A stretch of 64,000 bases of DNA, taken from contig NZ_JRJE01000031.1 in assembly GCF_000763295.1 (NCBI RefSeq), positions 186,001-250,000 of the forward strand, written 5' to 3'. The notes beneath the pieces were generated by a model, which worked only from the letters and a program-made list of their open reading frames with translations, ran no database searches and had not been told where the DNA came from. Made by a program: the position numbers and the translations under genes. This document shows positions 7,630 to 15,222 of this stretch, piece after piece (within the stretch, counting starts at the first letter, position 1; every line of letters starts with the position of its first letter). This stretch comes from Thalassospira australica. Its GTDB lineage: Bacteria; Pseudomonadota; Alphaproteobacteria; Rhodospirillales; Thalassospiraceae.

Positions 7630-10320
7630 TTATTCGGAGGGGCGCTGCAAGGGCAGGGTGACCTCAAATACTTCCTCTTCGGCGATGAACTTGCGGCTAA
7701 AACCAAGGTTCTCGCATAGCGTAAGCATTCTGCGGTTGTTTGGCAGAACCTGACCAATAAAGGTTTCAGTGCCCTTGCGGCGGCAAAATTCGATCATTTG
7801 TTCCATCAGGATACGGCCAAGGCCGCGGCCCTTGATGTCTGAGCGCACCATAATGGCGTATTCGGCGGTTTCATTGTTTGGGTCAATCACGACCTGAACA
7901 ATGCCGTGAATTTCACCTTCGCCGTCCCCGTCAGGAACAATTGCCAAAAATGCCATGTCGCGGTCGTAATCAAGTTGGGTCTGACGGGCCATCTCGGAAT
8001 GAGGCAGTTCGCGTACAGAACCAAAGAACCTGAAGTGGATGTCTTCCGGGGTTAGGCGTGACATGAACTCATAGTGTGCGGGTTCGTCTTCAGGCTTGAT
8101 CGGACGCAACAGATAAACTGTGCCATCATCCATTGTAACGTTCTGCTTCAGATGGCGCGGGTAGGGATGAATGGCCAAGCGGTTCTCGTCGCTTGCGACT
8201 TTTGGGGTCACCTTGATGCGGGCATCAAGCGCAATCACGCCTTCACGGTCGGCCAGGAGCGGGTTCATATCAAGTTCGACAACTTCGCCCAACTGCACAA
8301 CCAACTGCGACAGACGCACAAGCGTCATATACAGCTCTTCAAGATTGACTGCAGGCACATCGCGATAGCCCTGCAGAAGTTTGTGAATGCGCGTTCCTTC
8401 CACCAGTTCGCGCGCCAGCTTCATGTTCAGGGGCGGCAAGGCCATCGCACGATCACGGACGACTTCGACCTCAACGCCGCCATGACCAAACAGAATAACG
8501 GGCCCAAAGATCGGATCGGTGGTCATGCCAACAATCAATTCTTTGGCACCAGCTCTTTTGACCATTTCCTGCACGGTAAAGCCCCGCAAGCGGGCATCCG
8601 GAAACTTTTGGCTGATGATGCGCTGCATTTTTTCCGCAGCAGCCCGAACCTCCACACCGTTTTCAAGGTTCAGGACAACGCCGCCGACATCGGATTTGTG
8701 GCTGATATCGTCTGACAGAATTTTTAACGCCACAGGACGTCCGATCTCCTCGGCTTTGGTGACCGCGTCCTCGGTATTGGGGGCGGCAAAGGTTTTGACC
8801 GTATTGATGCCAAAACACTCGAGAACGGATTTCGCTTCCGGTTCGGTCAGCATGTCACGTCCGGCATGAATTGCGGCATGAATGATGCTACGTGCCTTGT
8901 CTGTATCGGGTGTGAAATCGTGGGGAACAGATGGTGGGGTTTCCATCAAAAGTTCTTGCAGCTTGCGGAAATTCACCATGTGCTGAAAGGCTGCAACGGC
9001 GTTTTCCGGCGTGCGATAGGTGGGAATACCTGCCGCATAGAACATATTGCGTGCTTCAGCCACCGTTGCTTCACCAACCCAGTTGGTCAGGATGTTTTTC
9101 TTGCTGCCCTTGATGGTATCGATCACGCCTTGCGCGACTTCGACCGGATCGGTAATCGCCGTTGGTGCGTGCATCACCAGGAGACTGTCGATGTTTTTGT
9201 CCTTAAGGACGGCATCAATCGTCTTGGCGTAGCGTTCACCGGGCGCGTCACCGATAATGTCGACCGGGTTGGCATGCGACCAGGTTGGCGGCAAGACAGA
9301 ATCCAGTGCTGTGATGGTTGTGTCTTCAAGCTGTGCGAGGTGTCCCTTGCGTTCGATCAGGGCATCAACCGCCAAAACCCCGATCCCGCCACCATTGGTT
9401 ACGATTCCAAGCTTGTCGCCGCGGAAGGGGCGCATCCGCGATAACGTCTCAGCTGCCGAGAACATCTCGCTGACGGTATAGACGCGCAAAACGCCTGCAC
9501 GTTTGATCGCGGCGTCAAAGACGTCATCTGCCCCGGCAAGCGCACCAGTATGCGATGCTGCGGCTGCTGCACCTTCGGCAAAACGGCCCGATTTAATGCA
9601 TAGTATCGGTTTGTTGCGTGACGCGGCACGTGCGGCGGAAATAAAGCTTCTGCGTTCATGGATAGATTCAATATAAAGCATGATCGCACGCGTTTCGGGA
9701 TCAGAGCCGAGGTAGTCGATAACATCGCCAAAATCGACATCATCGCATTCGCCAAGTGATACAAAGTGCGAAAACCCGATGCCACGTGCGACGGCCCAAT
9801 CAAGAACAGCGGTGCAAAGGGCGCCGGACTGTGAAACGAAGGCAATCTTGCCGCTGCCAATACTTTGGTGGCTGAAACTGGCGTTCAAGCCAATGCCCGG
9901 CACCATCAGGCCAAGGCAATTCGGCCCAAGAAGGCGAACTTTTTTCGTCGCGGCGATGTCAAGCATTGCCTGCTTGATTGTGCGTTTCTCATCATGTTGT
10001 TCGGAGCCCAGGCCTGCCGTGAGAACGATTGCCGCAAGGCAGCCTTTTTCGGCAAGGCTTTCCATTACCGCGACAACCCCCTTGGGCGGGACGCAGATCA
10101 CGGCGAGTTCAGGAACAACAGGCAGGCTTTCGACATCAGGATAGGCCAAAACCCCGCCAATCGACTGACTGCGCGGGTTAACCGGCATAATCGGTCCGTC
10201 AAAACCACCGGCAAGCAGGTTTTTCATCAGGACACTACCGACCGAGTGCGGGCGGTTGGAGGCACCGATAACAGCGACCGATTTAGGTTTGAACAGATGA
10301 TCGAGATTGATGGTGCTCAT
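7630..10320 (-). CDS. Pat-like protein lysine acetyltransferase: NDP-forming acyl-CoA synthetase-like domains fused to GNAT
   Basis: 896 residues from ATG 10320; this start is chosen because NLDHLFKPKSVAVIGAS at residues 5-21 is the usual N-terminus of the family. Domains in order: CoA-binding Rossmann fold (5-130), succinyl-CoA-synthetase-like flavodoxin domains (150-460), ATP-grasp domain (about 490-710) and a GNAT acetyltransferase domain (about 740-890; acetyl-CoA loop RSDIKGRGLGRILMEQ). This is the architecture of Salmonella Pat, which acetylates and switches off acetyl-CoA synthetase, and of related protein acylases. In those proteins the synthetase half binds acyl-CoA without making it. 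Which protein it modifies here cannot be read. It may form a unit with the small gene upstream (10535-10852) although 214 bp separate them. Confidence 0.85.
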   Translation of the reverse strand: MSTINLDHLFKPKSVAVIGASNRPHSVGSVLMKNLLAGGFDGPIMPVNPRSQSIGGVLAYPDVESLPVVPELAVICVPPKGVVAVMESLAEKGCLAAIVLTAGLGSEQHDEKRTIKQAMLDIAATKKVRLLGPNCLGLMVPGIGLNASFSHQSIGSGKIAFVSQSGALCTAVLDWAVARGIGFSHFVSLGECDDVDFGDVIDYLGSDPETRAIMLYIESIHERRSFISAARAASRNKPILCIKSGRFAEGAAAAASHTGALAGADDVFDAAIKRAGVLRVYTVSEMFSAAETLSRMRPFRGDKLGIVTNGGGIGVLAVDALIERKGHLAQLEDTTITALDSVLPPTWSHANPVDIIGDAPGERYAKTIDAVLKDKNIDSLLVMHAPTAITDPVEVAQGVIDTIKGSKKNILTNWVGEATVAEARNMFYAAGIPTYRTPENAVAAFQHMVNFRKLQELLMETPPSVPHDFTPDTDKARSIIHAAIHAGRDMLTEPEAKSVLECFGINTVKTFAAPNTEDAVTKAEEIGRPVALKILSDDISHKSDVGGVVLNLENGVEVRAAAEKMQRIISQKFPDARLRGFTVQEMVKRAGAKELIVGMTTDPIFGPVILFGHGGVEVEVVRDRAMALPPLNMKLARELVEGTRIHKLLQGYRDVPAVNLEELYMTLVRLSQLVVQLGEVVELDMNPLLADREGVIALDARIKVTPKVASDENRLAIHPYPRHLKQNVTMDDGTVYLLRPIKPEDEPAHYEFMSRLTPEDIHFRFFGSVRELPHSEMARQTQLDYDRDMAFLAIVPDGDGEGEIHGIVQVVIDPNNETAEYAIMVRSDIKGRGLGRILMEQMIEFCRRKGTETFIGQVLPNNRRMLTLCENLGFSRKFIAEEEVFEVTLPLQRPSE

Positions 10321-10534
10321 CGCCAGGTTTCGCCTTGTGCTGTGGGTCATTCCGGGTGTCGGGAGCGTGCAATGTTCCGACAACACATCGTCGATGATGC
10401 GATGCGGTAGTCTATGACCGGAAACAGTATATTGATTTGCTGTGAATCAATAAAGCACTGCGGGAACGAACTTTTTATGGCATGGCGTTGTAGGGCAGGG
10501 TCGACGCACCAATACAGGGTGGCCAGGGTGGGGG

Positions 10535-10852
10535 TTAATGTAAGTGTCCGTGATCATTGCCATCGTCAAAACGCTCGGATTCTTCAAGCCATGCTTCGAC
10601 TTCTGCCTGTGATGACATTCCAAGTGCAATTTCAAGATCGCCCTGAACATGAGCAAGGCTGTCAAACATCGGGCACCAGCCAAAGGCCTGAATGCGGGGG
10701 TCGGTCGTTGACGAGATTGTAAACAGCTCGCCATCAATCGGATGAACCATTCCGTGAATGGCGCCATCTTCACCGATGATGAGCCATCCCCGGGTTGACC
10801 CGGAAAGCGTTGCAAGGTTGACTTCACGCAGATCTATTTTGACTGTTTTCAT
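10535..10852 (-). CDS. Conserved hypothetical protein, 105 residues
   Basis: Small soluble protein starting at ATG 10852. A beta-rich body (WLIIGEDGAIHGMVHPIDGELFTISS at about 23-48 is not quoted in full elsewhere) is followed by an alpha-helical segment and an acidic, His-containing end (DDGNDHGHLH). No signal peptide, membrane helix or recognised domain. The downstream neighbour on the same strand is the Pat-like acetyltransferase; upstream lies the tRNA-Asn terminator. Codon use is like the surroundings, so I take it as a real gene. Function unknown. Confidence 0.65.
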   Translation of the reverse strand: MKTVKIDLREVNLATLSGSTRGWLIIGEDGAIHGMVHPIDGELFTISSTTDPRIQAFGWCPMFDSLAHVQGDLEIALGMSSQAEVEAWLEESERFDDGNDHGHLH

Positions 10853-10885
10853 GGCTTTATCATCTATTTTTTGAGACGCAAAAGC

Positions 10886-10919
10886 AAAAGGGACCGAACA
10901 TTACGTTCGGCCCCTTTTT
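10886..10919 (-). terminator. Intrinsic terminator of the first tRNA-Asn gene
   Basis: AAAAGGGACCGAAC (10886-10899) pairs with GTTCGGCCCCTTTT (10905-10918) with one A/C mismatch and a 5-base loop. On the minus strand the stem ends in a T-run, 4 bases after the tRNA CCA end. Confidence 0.8.
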
Positions 10920-10922
10920 AAT

Positions 10923-10998
10923 TGGCTCCGGCAGCAGGACTCGAACCTGCGACCCAATGATTAACAGTCATTTGCTCTACCAACTGAGCTATGCCGGA
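10923..10998 (-). tRNA. tRNA-Asn (anticodon GTT), copy 1
   Basis: Read on the minus strand it folds as a full cloverleaf: acceptor TCCGGCA/TGCCGGA, D-arm AGCTCAGTTGGTAGAGC, anticodon loop CTGTTAA with GTT, and T-arm GGTTCGAGTCC. Discriminator base G, and the CCA end is encoded (10923-10925). Identical over its whole length to copy 2 at 11267-11342. It has its own promoter (11034-11062) and terminator. Confidence 0.97.
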
Positions 10999-11033
10999 TC
11001 AGGCGTGGCGCGTCTTTCGATGCGCGTGGCAGG

Positions 11034-11062
11034 TGTATAATCAAACAGCCTGAGTGCCGCAA
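11034..11062 (-). promoter_or_regulatory. Sigma-70-type promoter of tRNA-Asn copy 1
   Basis: On the minus strand TTGCGG (11062-11057) and TATACA (11039-11034) are separated by exactly 17 bp, 36 bp upstream of the mature tRNA 5' end. The leader between them contains a GCGC...GCGC hairpin. Confidence 0.7.
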
Positions 11063-11234
11063 GACCTTTTTGCGAAATTTTGACCAAAAATGTCTCTTTT
11101 TTCAAAGTCGCGAACACAGATTGCCGCAGGGGTAGCCTCCGGGCGAAGGCAACTCCCGACGGGGTTGAATTGACGGAAAAATCATCGGTATTTGCTAATT
11201 GCTTCGGCTGGCGCAGGACAGGGGCCGTAAAAGC

Positions 11235-11265
11235 AAAAACCCCCGGAACAGCGTTCCAGGGGTTT
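11235..11265 (-). terminator. Terminator of the tRNA-Cys/tRNA-Asn transcript
   Basis: On the minus strand AAACCCCTGGAAC pairs with GTTCCGGGGGTTT around a 3-base loop with one mismatch and is followed by a T-run. It directly follows the CCA end of tRNA-Asn copy 2. Confidence 0.8.
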
Positions 11266-11266
11266 A

Positions 11267-11342
11267 TGGCTCCGGCAGCAGGACTCGAACCTGCGACCCA
11301 ATGATTAACAGTCATTTGCTCTACCAACTGAGCTATGCCGGA
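11267..11342 (-). tRNA. tRNA-Asn (anticodon GTT), copy 2
   Basis: Same 76-nt sequence as copy 1, including encoded CCA (11267-11269). It starts 4 bp after the CCA end of tRNA-Cys, so both are cut from one precursor driven by the promoter at 11440-11469. Confidence 0.97.
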
Positions 11343-11346
11343 TCAG

Positions 11347-11420
11347 TGGAGGCGCGAGCCGGAATCGAACCGGCGTGCAAGGATTTGCAGTCCTCTGCGT
11401 AACCACTCCGCCATCGCGCC
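11347..11420 (-). tRNA. tRNA-Cys (anticodon GCA)
   Basis: Minus-strand cloverleaf: acceptor GGCGCGA/TCGCGCC, D-arm GGCGGAGTGGTTACGC, anticodon loop CTGCAAA with GCA, T-arm CGGTTCGATTCCG, discriminator T (U) as expected for cysteine, CCA encoded at 11347-11349. Confidence 0.97.
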
Positions 11421-11439
11421 TTCGCGTTGGCTGGAGCGG

Positions 11440-11469
11440 TGTATAGCCTCAACAAACATAACCCGTCAA
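11440..11469 (-). promoter_or_regulatory. Promoter of tRNA-Cys/tRNA-Asn
   Basis: Minus strand TTGACG (11469-11464) and TATACA (11445-11440) with an 18-bp spacer, 20 bp upstream of the tRNA-Cys 5' end. Confidence 0.7.
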
Positions 11470-11751
11470 GCACCCAATTTTACATTTTTCGAACGACGGA
11501 GTTTTTATAACGAAAAGCCTTACGAAAACGGCTGCTGCATGTGTGGAATGTTATATCCGATAACGCAAAAGAGTCCGTTGTTAAGCTGTTTTGATCCGAA
11601 CAGGATTTTTGGGAGTTCGGAAATACTTTCGCTGAAGTCCTTCCCTTGCAGTCTTCGGCAATATCAGAACCAGCAATGTAAAGAGGGGCACGTCGATCAA
11701 ACTTTTAATGCGCTCAGCACGTTAAAATCAGGCCCATACATTGATCCGATG

Positions 11752-11780
11752 TTGTCAGTTGCTTATGTGCTGACTATAAA
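11752..11780 (+). promoter_or_regulatory. Sigma-70-type promoter for the methyltransferase-like/rhodanese genes
   Basis: TTGTCA (11752-11757), 17-bp spacer, TATAAA (11775-11780), 83 bp before the methyltransferase ATG. Confidence 0.65.
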
Positions 11781-11862
11781 CAGGCAAATACCGAAATCGG
11801 TTTTGGGGACAATAAAGCCGGTTGCGGTCTGTTTCTCGCGAGAATTTTCAGGTCAGATAATC

Positions 11863-12516
11863 ATGGATTACCAAGTCGCGCGCCATAACATGGTTGAAAA
11901 TCAGGTTCGGACCAACAAGGTTACCGATCCGCTGGTCATTGCTGCGATGGAGGGGGTTCCGCGTGAACTGTTCCTGCCAGAAGGCATGCGTGGTGTTGCC
12001 TATACCGATGAAGATATAGCAGTTGGCGGCGGTCGTTTTGCGATGGAGCCGATGGTCATTGCGCGTCTTATGCAATGTGCCGAAATCGCTGAAACCGATA
12101 TCGCACTGGTGATCGGTGCGGGCTATGGCTACTCAAGTGCATTGATGTCACGGGTTGCAGAAACCGTTGTGTCGGTTGAAAGCGATAAGGATATGGCTGC
12201 TGCTGCAGAAGCCACCTTCCAGCAACAGAACTATGACAACGTCATCGTCGTCGAAGGTGACCTGGCAGCAGGATATGCCAAACAGGCGCCTTATAACGTC
12301 ATCGTTTTCGATGGTGCCGTTGCCGAGGTTCCGAGCGCAATTCTTGATCAGGTGTCCGAAGGCGGTCGCTTGCTTGCGGTTGTGCGTGAACCCGGGAAAG
12401 TTGGTGTCGCACGTCTTTATGAACGTGAAAACGGCGTTGTTGGGCACCGTGACCTGTTTGATGCGAATATTCCTTATCTTCCGGGGTTTGAGCCGGCCGA
12501 AAGCTTTGTCTTTTGA
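11863..12516 (+). CDS. Protein-L-isoaspartate O-methyltransferase-like protein, probably not a true PCMT
   Basis: 217 residues from ATG 11863. The AdoMet motif I (VIGAGYGYSSA, about residues 85-95) and the overall class I methyltransferase order match the PCMT family. However, the substrate loop, which in the paralogue at 36208-36861 reads SKGQTISQPY, is here GGGRFAMEPM, so the Gln-Thr/Ser-x-Ser-Gln-Pro contacts to isoaspartate are missing. Post-AdoMet motif FDGAVAEVP replaces VTAAAQDVP. It is followed by a rhodanese gene and tolC, an arrangement I know from other alphaproteobacteria, where this protein is annotated as PCMT or left unnamed. The real substrate is unknown; AdoMet binding is likely. 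Confidence 0.8.
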   Translation: MDYQVARHNMVENQVRTNKVTDPLVIAAMEGVPRELFLPEGMRGVAYTDEDIAVGGGRFAMEPMVIARLMQCAEIAETDIALVIGAGYGYSSALMSRVAETVVSVESDKDMAAAAEATFQQQNYDNVIVVEGDLAAGYAKQAPYNVIVFDGAVAEVPSAILDQVSEGGRLLAVVREPGKVGVARLYERENGVVGHRDLFDANIPYLPGFEPAESFVF

Positions 12517-12586
12517 TCTGCGACAGCGCGGTTGATTTGCCGTTGGTATCGGAATTTTTGCCACGTCAAACAGGCGAGGTTTAAGA

Positions 12587-12907
12587 GTGCAGGATATCAA
12601 TTGCAACGAACTGCAAAAACGCCTTGAGGGCCCGCAGGCGCTAGCTTTGCTTGACGTGCGTGAAGATTGGGAAGTTGAGATTTGCATGATCTCGGGCTCC
12701 TGGCATATTCCGCTTTCGGAATTGCCGGGCAGGGTTGATGAACTGTCGCCCGACATGCCGCTTGCGATCATATGCCATCATGGTGTGCGCAGTCGCCATG
12801 CTGGCATGTTCCTTGAGGAACGTGGATTTAAAGAGGTTTTTAATGTTCGCGGCGGTATAGATGTATGGGCGGTAGAAATACAGCCTGATATGAACCGCTA
12901 CGATTGA
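12587..12907 (+). CDS. Single-domain rhodanese-like sulfurtransferase
   Basis: 106 residues starting at GTG 12587, preceded by a GGCGAGG ribosome site. One rhodanese domain: substrate-entry motif LLDVREDWE (about 21-29), the HIPLSEL strand, and the active-site loop CHHGVRS at 66-72 with catalytic Cys66 and the loop shape of active GlpE-type enzymes. The last strand NVRGGIDVW closes the domain. It likely transfers sulfane sulfur to an acceptor such as thioredoxin or cyanide. Lies 70 bp after the methyltransferase-like gene and 145 bp before tolC. Confidence 0.88.
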   Translation: MQDINCNELQKRLEGPQALALLDVREDWEVEICMISGSWHIPLSELPGRVDELSPDMPLAIICHHGVRSRHAGMFLEERGFKEVFNVRGGIDVWAVEIQPDMNRYD

Positions 12908-13052
12908 TGGTGTAAATGACGGGGGAGACGGGGCAAGAGACTTTTTTTCATTCCAACTGCCTCTTTTCTTGGAAAATTTTCTTTACGTCGTTACCATACG
13001 TGAAACTGCGCCGGGGTCGGGACTTGGTGTAGGATTTTACAAGGGTAGATAA

Positions 13053-14405
13053 ATGATAAAACGGTTCTTGCTGACCTGCAGTATTCTGGCCACTGGCGGT
13101 ATCATCGCTGGTGAAGCATCTGCAGAAAGTCTTGAGGACGCTCTCATCAAGGCATATCAGAGCAACCCGACACTCGAAGCCGGGCGCGCATCGCTGCGCT
13201 CGACAGATGAAGAAATTTCTACTGCACTGTCCAACTGGCGACCAAGTGTCAGCCTCTCGGGAAGTGCGGGCGTTCGTGACTATGAAAGTGAAGTCAGTGG
13301 AACGACGACTGACAGCAGCCTGACGCCATACACAGTTGGTCTGGATTTGACCCAGCCGCTTTATCGTGGTGGTCGGACCACCGCAGAAACGGAGCGTGCC
13401 GAAGCGCGAATCAAGGCAGCACGTGCGTCGCTGCGTTCGACAGAGCAAGATGTCATGCTTCAGGTCGCAACCGCATATTTTAATGTGTTGCGAGATACTG
13501 CGGTTGTGGAGCTTAATCAGAACAACGTCCGTGTGCTTGAACGTCAGCTTGAAGCGACCCGGGATCGTTTTGCCGTTGGTGAAGTCACCCGTACGGACGT
13601 ATCTCAGGCAGAAGCCCGTCTTGCTGGTTCAAAAGCAGACCTGATTTCCGCACAAGGTGCCTTGGCCAACACGCGTGCTCAGTACGAGCGTCTTGTTGGT
13701 AATCCTCCCAGCGATCTTGAAATTCCAAACCCGCTTGCCGGTTTGCCAACCAGCATTTCCGATGTCTTGTCGATTGCTCAGGGACAACATCCCGACGTTT
13801 TGCAGGCTGTTTATACTGAGGAAGCTGCGCAATCAGACATCCGTCTGAGCGAAGGTTCCTTGTATCCGGAAGTAAATCTGTCTGCCGGTGTTGAACGGGC
13901 GCATGAAGCCTCGACCGAGGATTTCACCGCCGATAGTGCCGACATTATCGCATCTGTTTCGATCCCGCTTTATCAGCAAGGTGCGGTGTTCTCTGGTGTG
14001 CGTTCTGCAAAACAGACCGCCGGACAGGCCCGCATTCAAATTGATGAAGCCCGTCGTGCTGTGATTGAAAACGCGACCAGTGCTTGGGAAACTCTTGTAA
14101 CCGCGCGCGCAAGCATCGAATCGCAGCAAGCACAGGTTTCCTCAGCTGAGGTTGCCCTTGATGGTGTGCAGCGTGAAGCATCTGTCGGGTCGCGTACGGT
14201 TCTTGACGTGCTTGATCAGGAACAGGAACTGCTGCAGGCACGTGTGGATCTTGTCGGGTCGCGTCGTGATGCCGCCGTTGCAGAATTCCAGGTTAAGGCA
14301 GCCATGGGTGCGTTGAGTGCGCAGGTTCTTGGTCTGCCAGTCGAAGTTTATGATACTGAGTCCAATTATAACAAAGTCAAGGACCAGTGGTGGGGAACGG
14401 ATTGA
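13053..14405 (+). CDS. tolC: TolC-family outer membrane channel protein
   Basis: 450 residues. Sec signal peptide residues 1-24 (cleavage after ASA), then two tandem outer membrane efflux protein repeats (about 28-215 and 235-430) each with the LEDAL/AL start, long coiled-coil helices and beta strands, as in E. coli TolC. The protein trimerises to form the exit duct for type I secretion and RND/MFS efflux. No inner-membrane or adaptor partner is encoded nearby, as usual for general TolC. The ribosome site AAGGGTAG precedes ATG 13053. The C-terminal TESNYNKVKDQWWGTD is short compared with E. coli. Confidence 0.9.
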   Translation: MIKRFLLTCSILATGGIIAGEASAESLEDALIKAYQSNPTLEAGRASLRSTDEEISTALSNWRPSVSLSGSAGVRDYESEVSGTTTDSSLTPYTVGLDLTQPLYRGGRTTAETERAEARIKAARASLRSTEQDVMLQVATAYFNVLRDTAVVELNQNNVRVLERQLEATRDRFAVGEVTRTDVSQAEARLAGSKADLISAQGALANTRAQYERLVGNPPSDLEIPNPLAGLPTSISDVLSIAQGQHPDVLQAVYTEEAAQSDIRLSEGSLYPEVNLSAGVERAHEASTEDFTADSADIIASVSIPLYQQGAVFSGVRSAKQTAGQARIQIDEARRAVIENATSAWETLVTARASIESQQAQVSSAEVALDGVQREASVGSRTVLDVLDQEQELLQARVDLVGSRRDAAVAEFQVKAAMGALSAQVLGLPVEVYDTESNYNKVKDQWWGTD

Positions 14406-14420
14406 TTTGCTGACCGTCAG

Positions 14421-14450
14421 GGCAGGGTGCAAACCCCTGCCTTTGACTTT
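14421..14450 (+). terminator. Probable terminator after tolC
   Basis: GGCAGGG (14421-14427) and CCCTGCC (14435-14441) with a 7-base loop, followed by a weak T-rich run. Confidence 0.5.
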
Positions 14451-14496
14451 GGTTCGGATCGGTCTGGTTAGATGACACTAGTGCGGAAGTTTAATT

Positions 14497-15162
14497 ATGA
14501 GTGACGGGCAACAAGAACCTTCCATGGAGGATATCCTCCAGTCCATCCGCAAGATTCTTGCTGATGAGGGGGATGAAGAAAAACAGGAAGCTGCTCCTGA
14601 ACCCGAACCGACGCCGGAACCAGAGCCAGAACCCGAGCCGGAGCCCGAACCGGCACCTGAGCCGGAACCCGAACCCGAAGAAGAAATCGACGAACTTGTT
14701 CTCGACGAAGAACCGGAAGAACTGGAATTCGACGAAGAACCAGAAGAGCTCGAACTTGACGAGCCGGAAGAAGCGGAAGAACTTGATCTCGACGATATGC
14801 TCGACTTCGACGAGACCCCGCTCGAAGAAGATCCGGCACCGCTTGAAGAAGAATTTGACGAGCCGGAACCAGAACCGGCGATGCCTGCGCTATATGACGA
14901 CGATGAAGATGACGAGCCGCTGATTTCGAATATGACGGAATCGACAGCGACGGGCACCATCTCGGAATTGGCGCAAGCCGTTGCAAAGAAACGCGCAGTT
15001 GCACTTGGTGTGAATGCCGGTCATGCCACTCTTGAGGATTTGGTGCGCGATATGCTGCGCCCGTTGCTTAAGGAATGGCTTGACGAAAACCTTCCCTATA
15101 TGATCGAACGCCTTGTGAAAAAGGAAATCGAGCGGATTGTAGACCGCGCCGAAGACCTGTAG
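14497..15162 (+). CDS. popZ: PopZ-type polar organising protein (DUF2497)
   Basis: 221 residues. Short conserved N-terminus SMEDILQSIRKILADE (9-24), a long acidic Pro/Glu stretch (about 33-66, mainly EP repeats) continued by DEEPEELE-type repeats to about residue 140, and the conserved C-terminal oligomerisation helices LEDLVRDMLRPLLKEWLDENLP...LVKKEIERI (about 177-216). This is the order in Caulobacter PopZ, which forms polar condensates that anchor ParB-parS and recruit cell-cycle proteins. The C-terminal block is the diagnostic part. The gene stands between tolC and valS, the usual place in alphaproteobacteria (DUF2497 upstream of valS). Confidence 0.9.
   Translation: MSDGQQEPSMEDILQSIRKILADEGDEEKQEAAPEPEPTPEPEPEPEPEPEPAPEPEPEPEEEIDELVLDEEPEELEFDEEPEELELDEPEEAEELDLDDMLDFDETPLEEDPAPLEEEFDEPEPEPAMPALYDDDEDDEPLISNMTESTATGTISELAQAVAKKRAVALGVNAGHATLEDLVRDMLRPLLKEWLDENLPYMIERLVKKEIERIVDRAEDL
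14600..14890 (+). repeat. Acidic Pro-Glu coding repeat in popZ
   Basis: Degenerate hexameric repeats encoding Glu-Pro, then 18-24 bp units encoding DEEPEEL(E/D). The repetition is at protein level with varied codons, so it is selected protein sequence and not a recent DNA expansion. Confidence 0.75.
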
Positions 15163-15184
15163 GCGAGCCGAAATTGACATTTGA

Positions 15185-15213
15185 GCGGCGCGCCAACGGT
15201 GCGCCGCTTTTTC
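15185..15213 (+). terminator. Intrinsic terminator after popZ
   Basis: GCGGCGC (15185-15191) and GCGCCGC (15201-15207) with a 9-base loop, followed by TTTTTC. Confidence 0.85.
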
Positions 15214-15222
15214 TTTGTATGA

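Larger units (their letters stand above)
11421..11862. other. 442-bp intergenic region with divergent promoters and no supported gene
   Basis: Between tRNA-Cys and the methyltransferase-like gene. It holds the tRNA promoter on the left and a promoter for the plus-strand genes at 11752-11780. An open frame continuous with the methyltransferase crosses it but shows no coding character. I see no RNA gene or repeat in the middle part. Confidence 0.6.

Noticed and set aside
10923..11342. Direct repeats of about 76 bp as attachment sites of an integrated element
   Set aside because: They are complete tRNA-Asn genes only 270 bp apart, and nothing resembling an integrase or cargo lies between them.
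11335..11862. Open frame extending the methyltransferase-like gene by 176 codons upstream
   Set aside because: It would run through tRNA-Cys, shows no family similarity, and a promoter and the family start lie at 11752-11863.
14600..14890. Possible CRISPR-like or tandem DNA repeat
   Set aside because: Units are 6-24 bp, in frame, with codon variation and no spacers; it encodes acidic protein repeats.
14478..14960. Serine-rich 160-codon frame on the minus strand opposite popZ
   Set aside because: It is the antisense of the Glu/Pro repeat (GAA/GAG read backwards gives Ser/Leu codons); no ribosome site and popZ is clearly the coding strand.
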